64,000 nt of DNA, taken from Aquila chrysaetos chrysaetos. Taxonomy: Eukaryota; Chordata; Aves; Accipitriformes; Accipitridae. Every line of letters begins with the position of its first letter. Positions within the stretch are counted from its first letter, which is position 1. Below, piece after piece: positions 45,341 to 57,480 of the stretch. The notes beneath the pieces were generated by a model. That model had not been told where the DNA came from. It searched no databases and saw only the letters and a list, made by a program, of their open reading frames with translations. The stretch is taken from positions 13,959,276 through 14,023,275 of the forward strand of contig NC_044008.1 of assembly GCF_900496995.4 (NCBI RefSeq). The letters are read 5' to 3'. Both the position numbers and the translations under genes were made by a program.

Positions 45341-48300
45341 CAGTTCCAACAGCAATTATTCCAGACACTCCTGGTCTTAGGATTTCACACAAAGATCTCT
45401 CAAGCTTGCAGCTAGCAGATCTATAAATACTTTTATTATTTGGGATTTCCCATTAAAAGTTGCAAGCAAGAACAACCATTGCAGAAATTGCCATTCAAAT
45501 TATTTGGTATTTTAACAGCCAGCTTGGGACTCTGTGTGATATCCTATTTCCATATTTTCCAAATATCCACAAAGCAAAAAAAAATCCATGCTATTACAGC
45601 TGCCTTCCATTCTTGGATGTACCCATTTCATAGCAGAGCTATAGGCTGCCAGCCCAGCTCTTCTCTATTCTCAGCAGATCTGTAAGTATCCTGACTCTGC
45701 AGTGATCTTGTGTACCATTCAAGAAAGATGAATAACCAAGTTGGTAACAGAAACAGCTCTCTCCATAAACAACGTCATAGAATTAGGATGAATCCTTTAC
45801 CATTCTTACCTAGTTTTGAAGATCAACAGTAAAACAAAGCAAAGTTTTATTTAGACATAACAGAGAAAAAAAATTAGTTACAAATAAAACAAATGTGAAG
45901 CATTTACCCACGGTCGTCTGTTGTTAGGCATATTCTTACAACAGCTGTATTACTTAAGCAGTCACCACCATGAGCCAATCCATTTCTGCCCTCATTCCTC
46001 CCTCAGGCTTGCCAAAACAAACATTTGTGTCCACATGGTGAATTAGTTTGAGAAACTGATCTAGCTGATAGTCACTTCTTACCTTCCCATCCCCTAGAGA
46101 AGCACTTAATCTTCACCTGCATCACTGCGTAACCATGCAAGTGTTTGTACCAACAAACTGACTAGGACAGGGAAGGGCAAGAACAGGAATATACTGTTGT
46201 AAACAAAAACTACTCATGCCAGTGCTGCTATAAAAAAGTAATTCATTAAATACCCTCCATTTAGAATTCACCCAGTGTAGCTCAGTTACGTACACCACCA
46301 AGTTAGCTTCAACAATTCCCCCTACACTTAATATATTTCAATCTATTCCATAGCCAACATTTCATTCACATTTAGTACTGATGCTGCTTAAACTCTCTGG
46401 CTGCCTCTTCCAAGAGTGATGTTTCATATTATAACCAAGCAAATTCAATAGCTACCTACCACCCAAAAGGCAGCCCACTCTGGGCACTACATATTCCGAC
46501 CTCTACTTTCCTGGCATTCATTAGGGAACTAAACCAACAGAAAGTTATTCATAGCCTTTACAAGTGCCTATCAGCTACACCCTTATATGCCTCTGGATAC
46601 AAACGCAAATAGGCTTTAGAGTCAGGTCCATCAGTAGCACCTGGAGCCAGCTATTTCTCAACCCTGGGTTAAATCCGATCAGCTATGGGCATTGTATCAA
46701 CTGCATAAAGAAGCCTCTTCCTAGAGCTGGGACAATACATAACTACTTTTCCTTTGTTTCCAGGTGTCCCAGCTGACTGTCCCTGTCCAATATGAGCACT
46801 CTGTAGTTCCCAAACATGTTTATGAACTGTATTTAATATTATAGAAGTTTTCTGTTACATGCATATTCTGTTTAGGTTATGATCCCTGATATGACAGTAG
46901 TTGTCCATAGGGGCCACACATGTTAACAGAGATGACAGACCCAGTAACCTGTTTCTTTAGCTAGACAGGCCTATTAAAATAAGTTTTTTCCCTCTCTACC
47001 CTCATCTTTTACTGCAGTCTTGAATAAAAGCATCCAAAAGTTGGCATATGGCCATCGCATTAAAAAGAGCAGCCTAGACTATCATTATGATTAAGCACAA
47101 GAGCAGTGTAATTCTGCGCTATTGCTGAAGCAGTCAACAAAGGAAAGCAGGAGTCAATCTTCCCTACACTGGAATGGAAAGTGCTTTCCTTTTGCTCTCC
47201 CTAAACAACCAATTTCATATGAGGACTTAATGTACAGGAAAGAATGTTGAAGACACAAGAGCCGGGATGAAAGTTTTCCTACCTGCTCTGCAGGACTCAG
47301 AGTGACAACATACAGAAGCAAGGTTTGTGCATTACAGCTGTGTTACAGTACATGAGACAATAACTGGATCACAAATCAAATGCAGACAGTTTTTAAAATC
47401 AACAGAAAAATAAGAGAAGATAGCACATGCACACAGCTGGGCAGATAAACTGTGGATTCCAACAGCAACAATACTCTCCATGGATGGCCCTTCACACTTG
47501 TACAGAATTTCAATAAAACTTTTCCAAAAAAGCAAACATGAAACTTGTACCAACCCAGCTACAGGATCTGGACCCCAACTTCAGTGTTCTGGCACCAGCT
47601 CCACTCCTGTAAGTATTTATGCAAATGAGTAGTTAGTTAGTTTCATTTGGTCTACTGATGTGACTACAGTTAATAACAGAGACAAACCTTTCCATGATGG
47701 GGCTTACTGTTAGAAAAAACAACTGAACTTTAAAGTTTAGCATTTATAAACACACTTTAGCCACTCCCATGCATTAACAGCCTATGCATCTTGGGTTTAG
47801 TATTTTAAGTTATTATGTAACATTGAAGCTGTTAGCACATGTTTTTCTTAACCAAAACGAAGTTTTAAAGTTGGGAAATCTTTACCCTCAGGATGAGGTG
47901 CAAGCTTGTACATCTAACATCTTATGTCAATTAGATATGACTAAAAATAAATACTACTACACGTAATGAAACTAAGGCTCCACTTGAACATACTATAGGA
48001 GAAAAGTGATTTCCTTTGCAGCACATGGCCACAGAGGCAAGGTAAGAACTGTTTCCATAAAAGTGCATAGAAAGTACGTTAAAACCTTGATCCATAGGAT
48101 CCACGTGGCAAAGCAGGATCTGAACCAGTTCATTTGTAATAACTCTGGCACTTTTATGTCTACAACTGCGCAATTGCTATCTCCACCTCATTTACTAAGC
48201 CTTTTAATTTTCTTTTTCCTTTTCTCTCCATGCCAGAAAGGAACAAACTCCTATGCAAACTTTCTCTAGACTCAGACCGACAATAATCCTTTAAAACCCT

Positions 48301-51300
48301 ATAAAACCTCAGTTGTCCAGGAAGCAGAGCAACACCCAAGCACTAAACTAGTTTTTATTCTTAAGTTAATATACAGTCATACAATTTTGTTTATATACGT
48401 ATTTAAATGCTTGTCTATTTCATTCCCTGTCTTCAGTTCAAAGTCCAAGCACATAGGACCCAATGTTACTTCTCTGCAATATAAAAGTATTTCCCTAAAT
48501 TCTTTCTAAATCTACTTAGATTTCAACATAAGCTCAACTTTTGCTTGTCCCAACAACACTCTCTCTCTCCCTCTGTCTGTGTATGTATGTACACACACCC
48601 CATAGATATATGGATCTTATAGAACTATTTATAACATTTGACTTCAAATTTATTGAAATCCAAACAAATAATTTCCAGGTCAGTTAAAACAAAGAAGTCA
48701 GAATTTTTGCTTTGTTGAAAAATATGTTTTTCTTGAATGCCACTGTTCAAAGACCATCTTTCACATGAGTTAAGCTAGAAGGTCATCAGCCTTTCCAGAT
48801 ACAAAGTTTCAAATCTCCAAAACTTCATCCTGGAAACCCAGAAAGCATATGCGATACAGCACCCTTATGGTTAACTGAAACACAGCCATTAAAAGAAACT
48901 CCAAGTGGCAGAACACCAGACACAGCAAAACACAAATCCCAAGGAAACTGGAAACATCACAACATGTTAACATTTTTCATGACAACCCTTCTTCCTATAT
49001 ATAACCAGCCTTCTACCATATCCCCACGACTCTAAATTATGATGTCTCTTCATGTACTCTTAAGGAAATGCAAACTGCTTTGGTTGTTAGTCAACAACAG
49101 AAGTGTTAATATTAAAAGTTGTTTGGTTTGTTGGGTTTTTTTTTCTTACAGAAGAGTCAAGGCATATTTCCAACACACATGCGAGCCATCTACTAATTTT
49201 CAAGGCACCATCCTAAATATGTAGGTGTTTTAAGGAGACAAAGTGTTTCATTTAAACACACCTAAATAGACACACATAAACAACTTGTTACTGCCACAAT
49301 CTCATTATTATCAGAAACAGCTGAACCTCACTGAAACCCTCCCTCAAAAACCGGTCCACAGCATGGGACATTTCTGCCTAAACAACTGAAACTATTTCCA
49401 AATATTATAAGCAATAAAAACTGAAATCTTATCATAAGCCTTACTCAGCAGACAGTAGCTCTACCAGCTCCAACCATGGTAACAGGTCTTACACAAGAAA
49501 AATCTCTTGATATACATCTTGATATACATTCCTTACCACTTGACTTTTCACTCACATAACATCTTATTAAACCTTGTTTTTCACAGTAGGGACACAACGG
49601 CAGCAAAGTATTTTCGTAGTGTCACTTGGTAATGCCCAATTCTCTCTGCTGAACAGCTGTGTAAGGTATATCTGCTTGGGCGCAGTTGTATGTTATTCAA
49701 ACCCAAATCACCCCTTCTTTATACAGCTGCTAAATACCAAGATATTAAATGCAGACAGTAAATAACATGTAACTTCTTTCCTAGATTTTCTAAGAATATT
49801 CAAACCAAGTGCAACGTCTGGTTTACAGAAAAATCCTTTTTACTGAAAGCTGCATTTAAACACAAGATTTTACCATGGTCCTGGCTCTGAGTATATTAGA
49901 AGCATGATTCTGATTACAGTGCTAGCCAGCATACTGCAAGCTACATACTTACAGCAATTGACTGAAAAAAATTAAAGTGAGATCAGGAAGAGATTCATAG
50001 ATGTGACAAAAGTAAAAAAATAATTTCACAGCAGGTGTTATATAAAGGCACTAATTAATATGGCAGCATTTCCATTCTTCTCATCACAGACAAAACAACT
50101 GCCTTCCCATTTGCAGAAAAGAACTTAAAAAGCTATTTGAATGGAGAATTAGCAGTTTTGGTTCAATCTTGAGCTTATAAAGGCTGAGGAAACAGCAGAT
50201 TTCTACTGAGGTAATTCCTCAAATCTACTTGGTTAATACAAGTGAAGAAAACAATAATAATAATTAATTGCTTCCTTTTGAAAAGGCTGCAGATCTCTTT
50301 TGATTTGGGCCAAGCTAAAACCAAATTAACTGTTATTTATATTTGAACAGTTTCACCATCATCCCTTACTTCCTGGCCTCCTGAACACATCCTCTCCATC
50401 ACAGCAAATGTATCAGACAGGGCCTTCCAGTTTCCAGGTATTCAAAACTGCCATTATCTTTTTATAACAGGTATTTCAATTTCAGATCATTTGGGGCATT
50501 TCTAAATCAACTGCTGCAATAATTCTTGCATAAATAAGATAAAAAAATCTTATTTCTTCTTGTAAGTCTGATCTATAAAATGAATCAGGCTTCCTACTTT
50601 ATTAACTGATGAAGCTGCTACTGTGAATTGAAAACTACATGACACATTTCAAGGGTCTTTTGCCAGAAGACACAAGTGATTTTCCTGTCACTTTCTTTAA
50701 TTTTTAGCTGGTGTAGTGTGAAAAAAAAAGACAAAATATCTAAGTATTAAAACTGAAAACTTGCTTCATAATTGCCATTTAGCAAATAGAAGAGTAAGAA
50801 ATCATAATCACCACTAGAAAAACCACTTCTGCAGAAGTTTAATATGAACTTAACTGCACTCCGTCAAGACATTCAACAAATACTTTCCCTAAATCCTTAC
50901 TAGAGGTAATTGCCGATCATTGAGATTATTTGACCAAACTAATTACATTAAAGGACTTTGTTAATGCTTTCCACCTCGCGCTACACAACGCAAGAAAAAC
51001 GCTGACGATAAATAGCGGTTCGTCTCTCCAAAGGAAAACATTCACTAAACCGTCAATACCATGAAGCGTTTGTTGGGGTTTTTTTGTAGGCGATTATATA
51101 ACTTGTTTCTTTCCGAGTGCTACTGCAGCATATTTTACTGTCAATTTACGGGAACCGAAAGCATTGCCGCGGGGAGGGCGGGGGAAGGTGGTGGGACTTT
51201 TGCCGCCGGCGTTTCTTTCACCGGTGCGAAAGGATCTCCCGGTCCCAAGTGTTTCTGGAGCTGGCGATAGCCGGGATTTGTCACTAACCGCCGCGGCACC

Positions 51301-51867
51301 TTTCGGGGGCCGCCCCCCCCGGGCAGCGGCAGCCCCATTCCCGCGCTGCGCCAGCACCGACGCCGCAGACAGCCCGCACCTACCTCAGGGGCCGAGCCAG
51401 CGCAGGAGAGCGCCGGCTTACACAACTCCTCTCCGGCCAGGAACCAGGGCCCGCCGGCCCCGGGCACCTCGCCCACCGCCTAACTTTTCCGAGCGGACGC
51501 CCGCACTCGCTCTGCCCCGCTGCCGCCGGCGGGGCTCCCCGCCTCGGCCCCGCTTCCCACCGCCTCCCGCGGCGCCTCAGCCCGGTCCCCCCCGCCCCCG
51601 CCCCGCTCACCCGGCGGGACCCCGGTACCGTAACGTCCGGCAAGCCCCGCTCCCGCGCTCGGAGCAGGTGCGCAGCGCCGCGCTGCCCCGGCTCCCCTTC
51701 CCCCGGCCGCCAGCCGGGCTTTGAAGGCGGCAGGTCGGGCAGGTGCCTCTCCTCCGCACGGGCTCGGGGCGGGAGCCGCCGCTCAGCGCCGCTCCGCTCG
51801 GCTCGGTCCCTCCCTGCCCACAGGAAGGCGCGGGGGCAGCGACCCCCGCCCCCGGAGAGCCGCTCAC

Positions 51868-51926
51868 CTCCCGGACTGCTGCTGCTGCTGCCCCTGAGGA
51901 GTCTCGTCCTCCTCCTCCTCCTCCAT
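51868..51926 (-). CDS. NAPEPLD: Possible N-terminal extension exon of NAPEPLD
   Basis: The ATG at 51926 (A at -3, G at +4) opens MEEEEEDETPQGQQQQQSG. The donor GAG|GTGAGC leaves two bases, AG. Joined to the exon at 40448 they read S-SPQKD and continue without a stop into the canonical Met at 40432. This adds 25 residues (419 in total). The five Glu and five Gln come from CTC and CTG triplet runs. The frame stays open upstream to another ATG at 52073. Known mammalian NAPEPLD starts at the canonical Met, so use of this start is inference. Confidence 0.45.
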
Positions 51927-52073
51927 AGTGCCGCTCCACCCCCTCCGCGGCGGCTCCGCGGCTCTCCAGCAGGAGCCGTTGAACGGCTGCGGCTTCCCAC
52001 CTGACCAGCCCGCCACCGAGGGCAGCGCGGCGAGCTGCAGGCAACAGCTCCACAGCGCCCTGCTCCTCACCAT
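51927..52073 (-). other. Further in-frame upstream ATG with signal-peptide-like start
   Basis: The ATG at 52073 (G at -3, G at +4) is in frame with the 51926 ATG, with no stop between. It would add 49 residues starting MVRSRALWSCCLQLAALPSV, a short basic end followed by a hydrophobic core and an SVA-G site that looks like a signal peptide. It may simply be 5' UTR. Confidence 0.25.
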
Positions 52074-52158
52074 GGCGCTCCCGCGCCCAGCGGGGCCCCG
52101 CCGGCCGCGGGGGTGCGCGGGCTCACGGCGGCGGCGGGCCGCCTGGCGGCGCCTTAGC

Positions 52159-52169
52159 AAGATGGCGGC
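52159..52169 (+). promoter_or_regulatory. YY1-type motif AAGATGGCGGC
   Basis: An exact match to the consensus commonly found just downstream of CpG-island transcription starts, with its ATG in plus-strand orientation. Read on the minus strand it is GCCGCCATCTT, also common in 5' UTRs. Confidence 0.6.
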
Positions 52170-52490
52170 GGGGGGGAGGCCGGCGCTGAGGGAGCCGTGG
52201 CGGCCGGACGCCCTCGGGCCTGGAGCCGTGGCGGGGCAGCGTCAGGGCTGCCAGCGCGTCGCTGCCGCTGGAGGCCGGGCTGCTCGTCGGTACCGGGGAA
52301 AGGGAAGCACTGGGTTCTGGTTCTGCTCCTGGCGGGCTCCGATGGCTGCTAAACGCTGCCCGCGGTCCCATTTGGGAGCACGAGCACGCTCCGACCACCT
52401 GGTGCTGCCGTGAAAAGTTTCCTAAACTCGGTTTTCTCAGGAACCTGAAGCGGTGCCGCCATCGCCGGGGGGTACCGGCCCTCACGGGAG

Positions 52491-55400
52491 GTGAGGCCAC
52501 TCGTGGCCGTCAGCGACGCCCCCCAGCAGCCCAGCTCGCAGGCCCCTATATCCCCGTGGCCATTTCCCCTACGTCAGGAAGTTAAATCTCATGCCCAGAT
52601 TTCTTCACGTGCTGGATTACAGCCATCGCCTGACACCCTGTTTACACCTGTGAGTAGTTCACATGGGACTCCAGCCGATGGGCTGGGAATTGAGGGATTT
52701 TCAGGCACCCAATCCAGAGAAACTCGGTTCTCAGAAATAAATATGTATGTTTTTATTCTTTCCTTACCTCCTTAAGCACAAAAATACAGTGGAAGGTAAA
52801 GGACAAAGCTATGCAGCTGTGATATAAAAAAAAATATACAGCAGGAATATGAAGTCTAAGACTATCTGGAGCTCTGATAATGCATTTATGTACATTTTAT
52901 CTTGATGCTCAGGAATGGATGTCCAGTTTATTGGTGAAGAAATCTTACCTATATTCAGAGGCCAAGTTCTCAAGATAGGTCTTGGGAAGCTAGAAATATG
53001 AGCCTTACCCTTCCTATCATTAATCTATCATTCTCTTAGTCTCTGTAAGGTAAAGGAAGGGTAATACTACTAAATTATCTCGTTCTTTATGAGGAAGACA
53101 TGTATTAGTTGCTTATGGTCAGGCAGATTTGCTGACCTTTGCCAGTGGAAAATCCTAATTTATTTCTTACTTCTGGCTCTTCTCACCTGACATTTCCTGA
53201 TCATTTCATCTCCTATCAGTATGTCTAATGCTAAGCTGGCCTTGTAGTAGCAATGACTTTTACTTATACATTGTTAAACACAAATCGATATTGATTGAAG
53301 TTATTTCTACTGTTACTTTATGGACTCTAAGACCTACTAAATGAGTTAGATGATAAAGCTGCTCTCCACAGCTCTGATCAATCACCATTAACAGTTAGTA
53401 ATGATTAGTGCCGATGTATAGAAATTTCTGTAAGCCACCAGGTAAGTGCCTCTAGGCTGGTAGTAACTGATTGCCAACAGTAGCATATTTGGGATGCTCA
53501 TCCTATACTTTAGCTGAATATCTCCTGGTAGGCAGACCTGCCTCCACATGTCATTTAGAAGTAGTTTGTATGTCACCAGTGCTACAAAAGCCACAGTTCA
53601 GGAGGCTCTGCTTTAGTAAATGTATTTTATCTGTACTACAAATACAGATGTCAACATTCGGAGGCGGTAAGTGCAGACAACTGGTGTCTGTGCAGCATGG
53701 AGTTTTCAGTTTGAAAGAGAAACATCTCTTTTCTGGTGTAACAACTGATGAAGAATTACATGGTTGTTCAAGTAATTTCTGACACCACTAGAAGTGTATA
53801 TCAGCACCTATTACCTACTCTGCCATGCCAGTGTGCACAACATGAGAAACTTCAACTGCAGAGGTGCTCTTCAACAGAACCAGTATTTTAAACTAGTTTA
53901 CTGTTTCAGTATTCCCATGAGCCAACTAAGATCTCAGTCTAGTCTTGCTGCTTTGGTAGGTTTTGATCTTTCAATGCACACAAACACATTTAAACTCAGG
54001 AAAAGTCCCAATGGGACATCTGTGCTCAAATAGTTGTGTAAACCCAGAACAGAGATCTTTCTGACTCTTAATACACCCCAGACATGCTAATAGCTTAGAG
54101 GACTGACGTTAGGATCCTGCAGGAATTGGAGGCCACAAGTTACTAACAGATGGGAAGGTTCCAGCCATCTGTGCATGAGGTAAGAGTTTTTTGCTTGACA
54201 CCTAGTCTTAAGAAAGGGAGTTTTAATAATTTTATTTTCTTCAGTGGCATGCATTCCTGGCATTTTTACTACTCAGACTGGCCCTATATATTGTCCACTA
54301 TATATGGAAATAAAAAAGATTTGGGAGCTTCCTTCTACGTCAGAGAGGCACAGATACTGAGGGATAGCAAAGTGAGGTTATTTTGGGGTCAGTGTATTTT
54401 ATTTTCTCACAGTGAAATTTAACAGCTGTTTTATTGAATAAATTTTTGGGGTATATCATTTCATTAACCACTCTGAAGGATAAGTTCCTTAACATAGCTT
54501 AATCTGCTTAATATAACAACCTATATCTTAATGAGAATCGCAGTTAGTATTTAATGAGTTGTATCTCCAGTGGTGTCTTTCCCTTGGTGATAGTGTATGC
54601 ATTAATCATGGGCAGGACAGCTCAACTAACTTGATTATAAAACTTCTTTTGATGAAGAGTTTAACCTTCTATGCAACTGAAGTTTATCAGTATTTTTTTT
54701 AGATCTCTGAAGTGCAGAATTAATATCCTCTTCACAAAGTTTAATTTAGTCGGTTGACATAAGCTGTGTCAAAGCAAGATACTCATTGTCTTGGGCAGTA
54801 ACTGAAGCACAATCTAAAGTAGGAAAAAGTAGGAATTCTTATAGTTAAAATTTTTATAGCTTTATAACTGAGCTGTCTTAACTTGATTGAAAATCCTCCT
54901 AGATAAAAAAATAAAAAATGTTGTACCATCTCTCGCTCCATCTTAGAATATCAAGTCATAGACCAAAATCCCTTTAGGCTTAGGCTTGCTATATACTAGG
55001 CAATGTTAAATGTTGTAGTGCAGATGCAGTTTATCGCAGTAAAAAAGCACACTTGCTGGAACAGTTTGTGCTGGATCTCTCAGTGAAATAAACTACCCTA
55101 GCAAAGAAGTTTTTTACCACTCTAATATTAGCTATACTGAAATTTTTACTAGTGTAGAAGTTTTGCACTAAAAGAAATTCTACTAGGCTAGTAAAAGCCT
55201 CTCTGGCAAAACTGGCCCATATCGGGACATAATCAAAAAGCCTAGCCTAGCCCTTCTAATTACAGTGTGGAGAAGAGACCACCCTTATGGTATCCACACT
55301 GTTTTGGAGAGAAATTATTTGGCACCTGTTGTAGGCAGAGGCAAGCAGACTTTCAAATCATGTTGGATATTAAGTTACCCTGTGAAAGAGGGTTACACAA

Positions 55401-56715
55401 CCAGCTAATGTATTTATATATATATATACACACACATATAGGTACAAAATGCTTCACAGTAATGTTTAATCAAAACATTGAATTGCCTTAGTTACAAAAT
55501 TGATATGTAATCGATATACAATACTTAATGAAATGACTGTAAATGTTACATTTACCATTACAAATCCGAACCTCTTACATGATAAAGAATTTGACAATCT
55601 TTAGGACTACAGAGAAGGAACTTATGAACTACAGTTAAAACAAAACAAAATGTGCTTCTAAATATTATGTGAAATACTCTCTGATGCCTAGCTGGTATCT
55701 CTTTAACTTCTACTTAGGGGACAAAACTGGGGGAGACAATAAACTGGAACCATAACAGAGACATTTAGGCTGTGCTATACTAGTAACAGGAGCATTCTCC
55801 AGCCCTGACACCAAATTCTACAATGCATGTATTTTCATACAGATAAACCTTCCTAGCCCTGAAGAGCAGTTGGCGGCATCAAAATTGCTGTTGAAAGTCT
55901 TCCCTAGCCCACACTAATCCCTGAAGCATGCTTGGGCACTATCTGGGAGAATGCTCGTTGGCATGAGTCAAAACTGAGTTAGCAACCTTGCTAGAAATTT
56001 CGTGGTTATTAAACTGTGGCAACGTCCAGACCCATGCCATAGTTTACAGGAATGCATCAATCCTTAGACAACATCCGATTTTGAGATTTAACCATGTATC
56101 TCGGGGGAAAATAAAGTTGTTACATATGTTTCCAAGATTGGTGAATCTTGGCAGTGTCATTGTGAACAAGCAGTGCCATGAGATGATGCTGTTACAGTCA
56201 GTACTGGATAATGTATTGTAATATTGCATAACATTTTGCAAAATTACTATCTTTAAAATTTATTTAGGAAATTCAATTACAGTGTCTAAAAGGCCTGATC
56301 AAATCCAGATTGCTTTGTGAGTGGCACTGCGCAGAAAGAAAAATCCTTGTCCTTTTGCAATTGAATTTGTAATTGGGCACAAGATACAGTAACAGGTTTA
56401 ATAAACAGGAAAAAGACATTCTGGATGTACAACAGAGAAAAAAATAAGAATATGTAGGCTAGCTCCTAACACAGTTAGGCTGTTATGAGTGTCTTGACTT
56501 TTAATTGTGAATTAAAAATTGTAGAACATTGTGCTGCTTTCATTGCAGGCAAGATGATGACAAACTGTTCCTTTGTGTCTAAATGCATTACTGAAAACTG
56601 TCCCTCTAACAATCTTTTTAGACTGATACTAAAATGGATTGAGTTTGTGACTATACTTTATTTAAGGGAGCATTTCTTATGCATAGTGCCATGGCTTGAA
56701 TGTGAATGTTGGCTG
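52491..56715. other. Intergenic region upstream of NAPEPLD
   Basis: No gene, exon pair or repeat family was recognised. A TA/CA microsatellite lies at 55415-55440. The open frames here look like chance. Confidence 0.55.
55415..55440 (+). repeat. (TA)n(CA)n microsatellite
   Basis: Alternating TATATA then CACACA over about 25 bases. Confidence 0.85.
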
Positions 56716-56717
56716 TT

Positions 56718-57480
56718 CATAGAATCATGGAATGGTTTGGATTGGAAGGGAACTTAAAGATCATCTAGTTCCAACCCCCCTGCGATGGGCAGGGACGCCT
56801 TCCACTGGACCAGGTTGCTCAAAGCCCCATCCAACCTGGCCTTGAACACTTCCAGGGATGGGGCATCCACAGCCTCTCTGGGCAACCTGTGCCAGTGCCT
56901 CACCACTCTCACAGTGAAGGACTTCTTCCTAATATCTAATCTAAATCTACCCTCTTTCAGTTTAAAACTGTTACCCCTTGTCCTTTCACTACAATCCCTG
57001 TTAAAGAGTCCCGCCCCATCTTTCCTGTAGGCCTCCTTTAAGTACTGGAAGGCCGCTATAAGGTCTCCCTGGAGCCTTCTCTTCTCCAGGCTGAACAACC
57101 CCAACTCTCTCAGACTGTCCTCATAGGAGAGGTGCTCCAGCCCTCTGATCATCTTCGTGGCCCTCCTCTGGATCTGCTCAAGCAGGTCCATGTCTTTCTT
57201 ATGCTGGGGGCCCCAAGGCCAAGCACAATACTCCAGGTGGGGTCTCACCAGAGCAGAGTAGAGGGGGAGAATCACTTCCCTCAACCTGCTGGTTACGCTT
57301 CTTCTGATACAGCCCGGGATGCGATTTGCTTTCTGGGCTGTGAGTGCACATTCAGTTCACGTTCAGTTTTTCATCCACCAGTACCCCCAAGTCCTTCTCC
57401 GCAGGGCTGCTCTCAGTCCACGCATCACCCAGCCTGTATTTGTGCTTGGGATTGCCTCGACCCATGTGCATTGCTAAGAT
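56718..57480 (-). mobile_element. CR1 LINE, 5'-truncated, reverse transcriptase C-terminus
   Basis: The minus-strand frame 57284-56754 encodes the CR1 reverse-transcriptase C-terminus: LYSALVRPHLEYCAW, LLEQIQRRATKMIRGLEHL, GLFSLEKRRLQGDLIA, RVVRHWHRLPREAVDAPSLE, then VFKARLDGALSNL. It is open over 176 codons, so it is fairly young. The upstream part (frame around 57475-57352, PAEKDLGVLVDEKL) is in a different frame near a duplicated TTCAGTTCACGTTCAG, so the copy is frame-broken. The 3' tail is at 56718 (minus: CCATGATTCTATGA). It is not an active element. Confidence 0.93.

Larger units (their letters stand above)
40449..51867 (-). other. NAPEPLD: NAPEPLD intron 1
   Basis: An 11.4 kb AT-rich intron, if the CpG-island exon ending at 51868 joins the exon at 40448. 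It holds a pair of related ORF-like segments at 44.86 and 45.23 kb and a CT/GT-rich low-complexity stretch at about 48558-48598. Non-coding 5' exons could be present but cannot be identified. Confidence 0.5.
51150..52490. promoter_or_regulatory. NAPEPLD: CpG-island promoter of NAPEPLD
   Basis: Dense CpG sequence with several plausible minus-strand donors: GAG|GTGAGC (51868/51867), CCGG|GTGAGC (near 51608) and GAG|GTAGGT (near 51384). This suggests alternative first exons. A YY1-type AAGATGGCGGC lies at about 52159-52169. No TATA box was seen. Start sites are unknown. Confidence 0.8.

Noticed and set aside
47332..47553. Minus-strand frame containing CEGPSME, similar to the catalytic GPSMEPT motif of the mitochondrial inner-membrane peptidase IMMP1L
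   Set aside because: Only about six residues match. The flanking sequence does not follow the family, and no splice sites or second motif were found. Probably chance.
51164..51724. 186-codon plus-strand frame in the NAPEPLD CpG island
   Set aside because: Pro/Arg-rich low-complexity translation, typical of an open frame in CpG-rich DNA; no family features.
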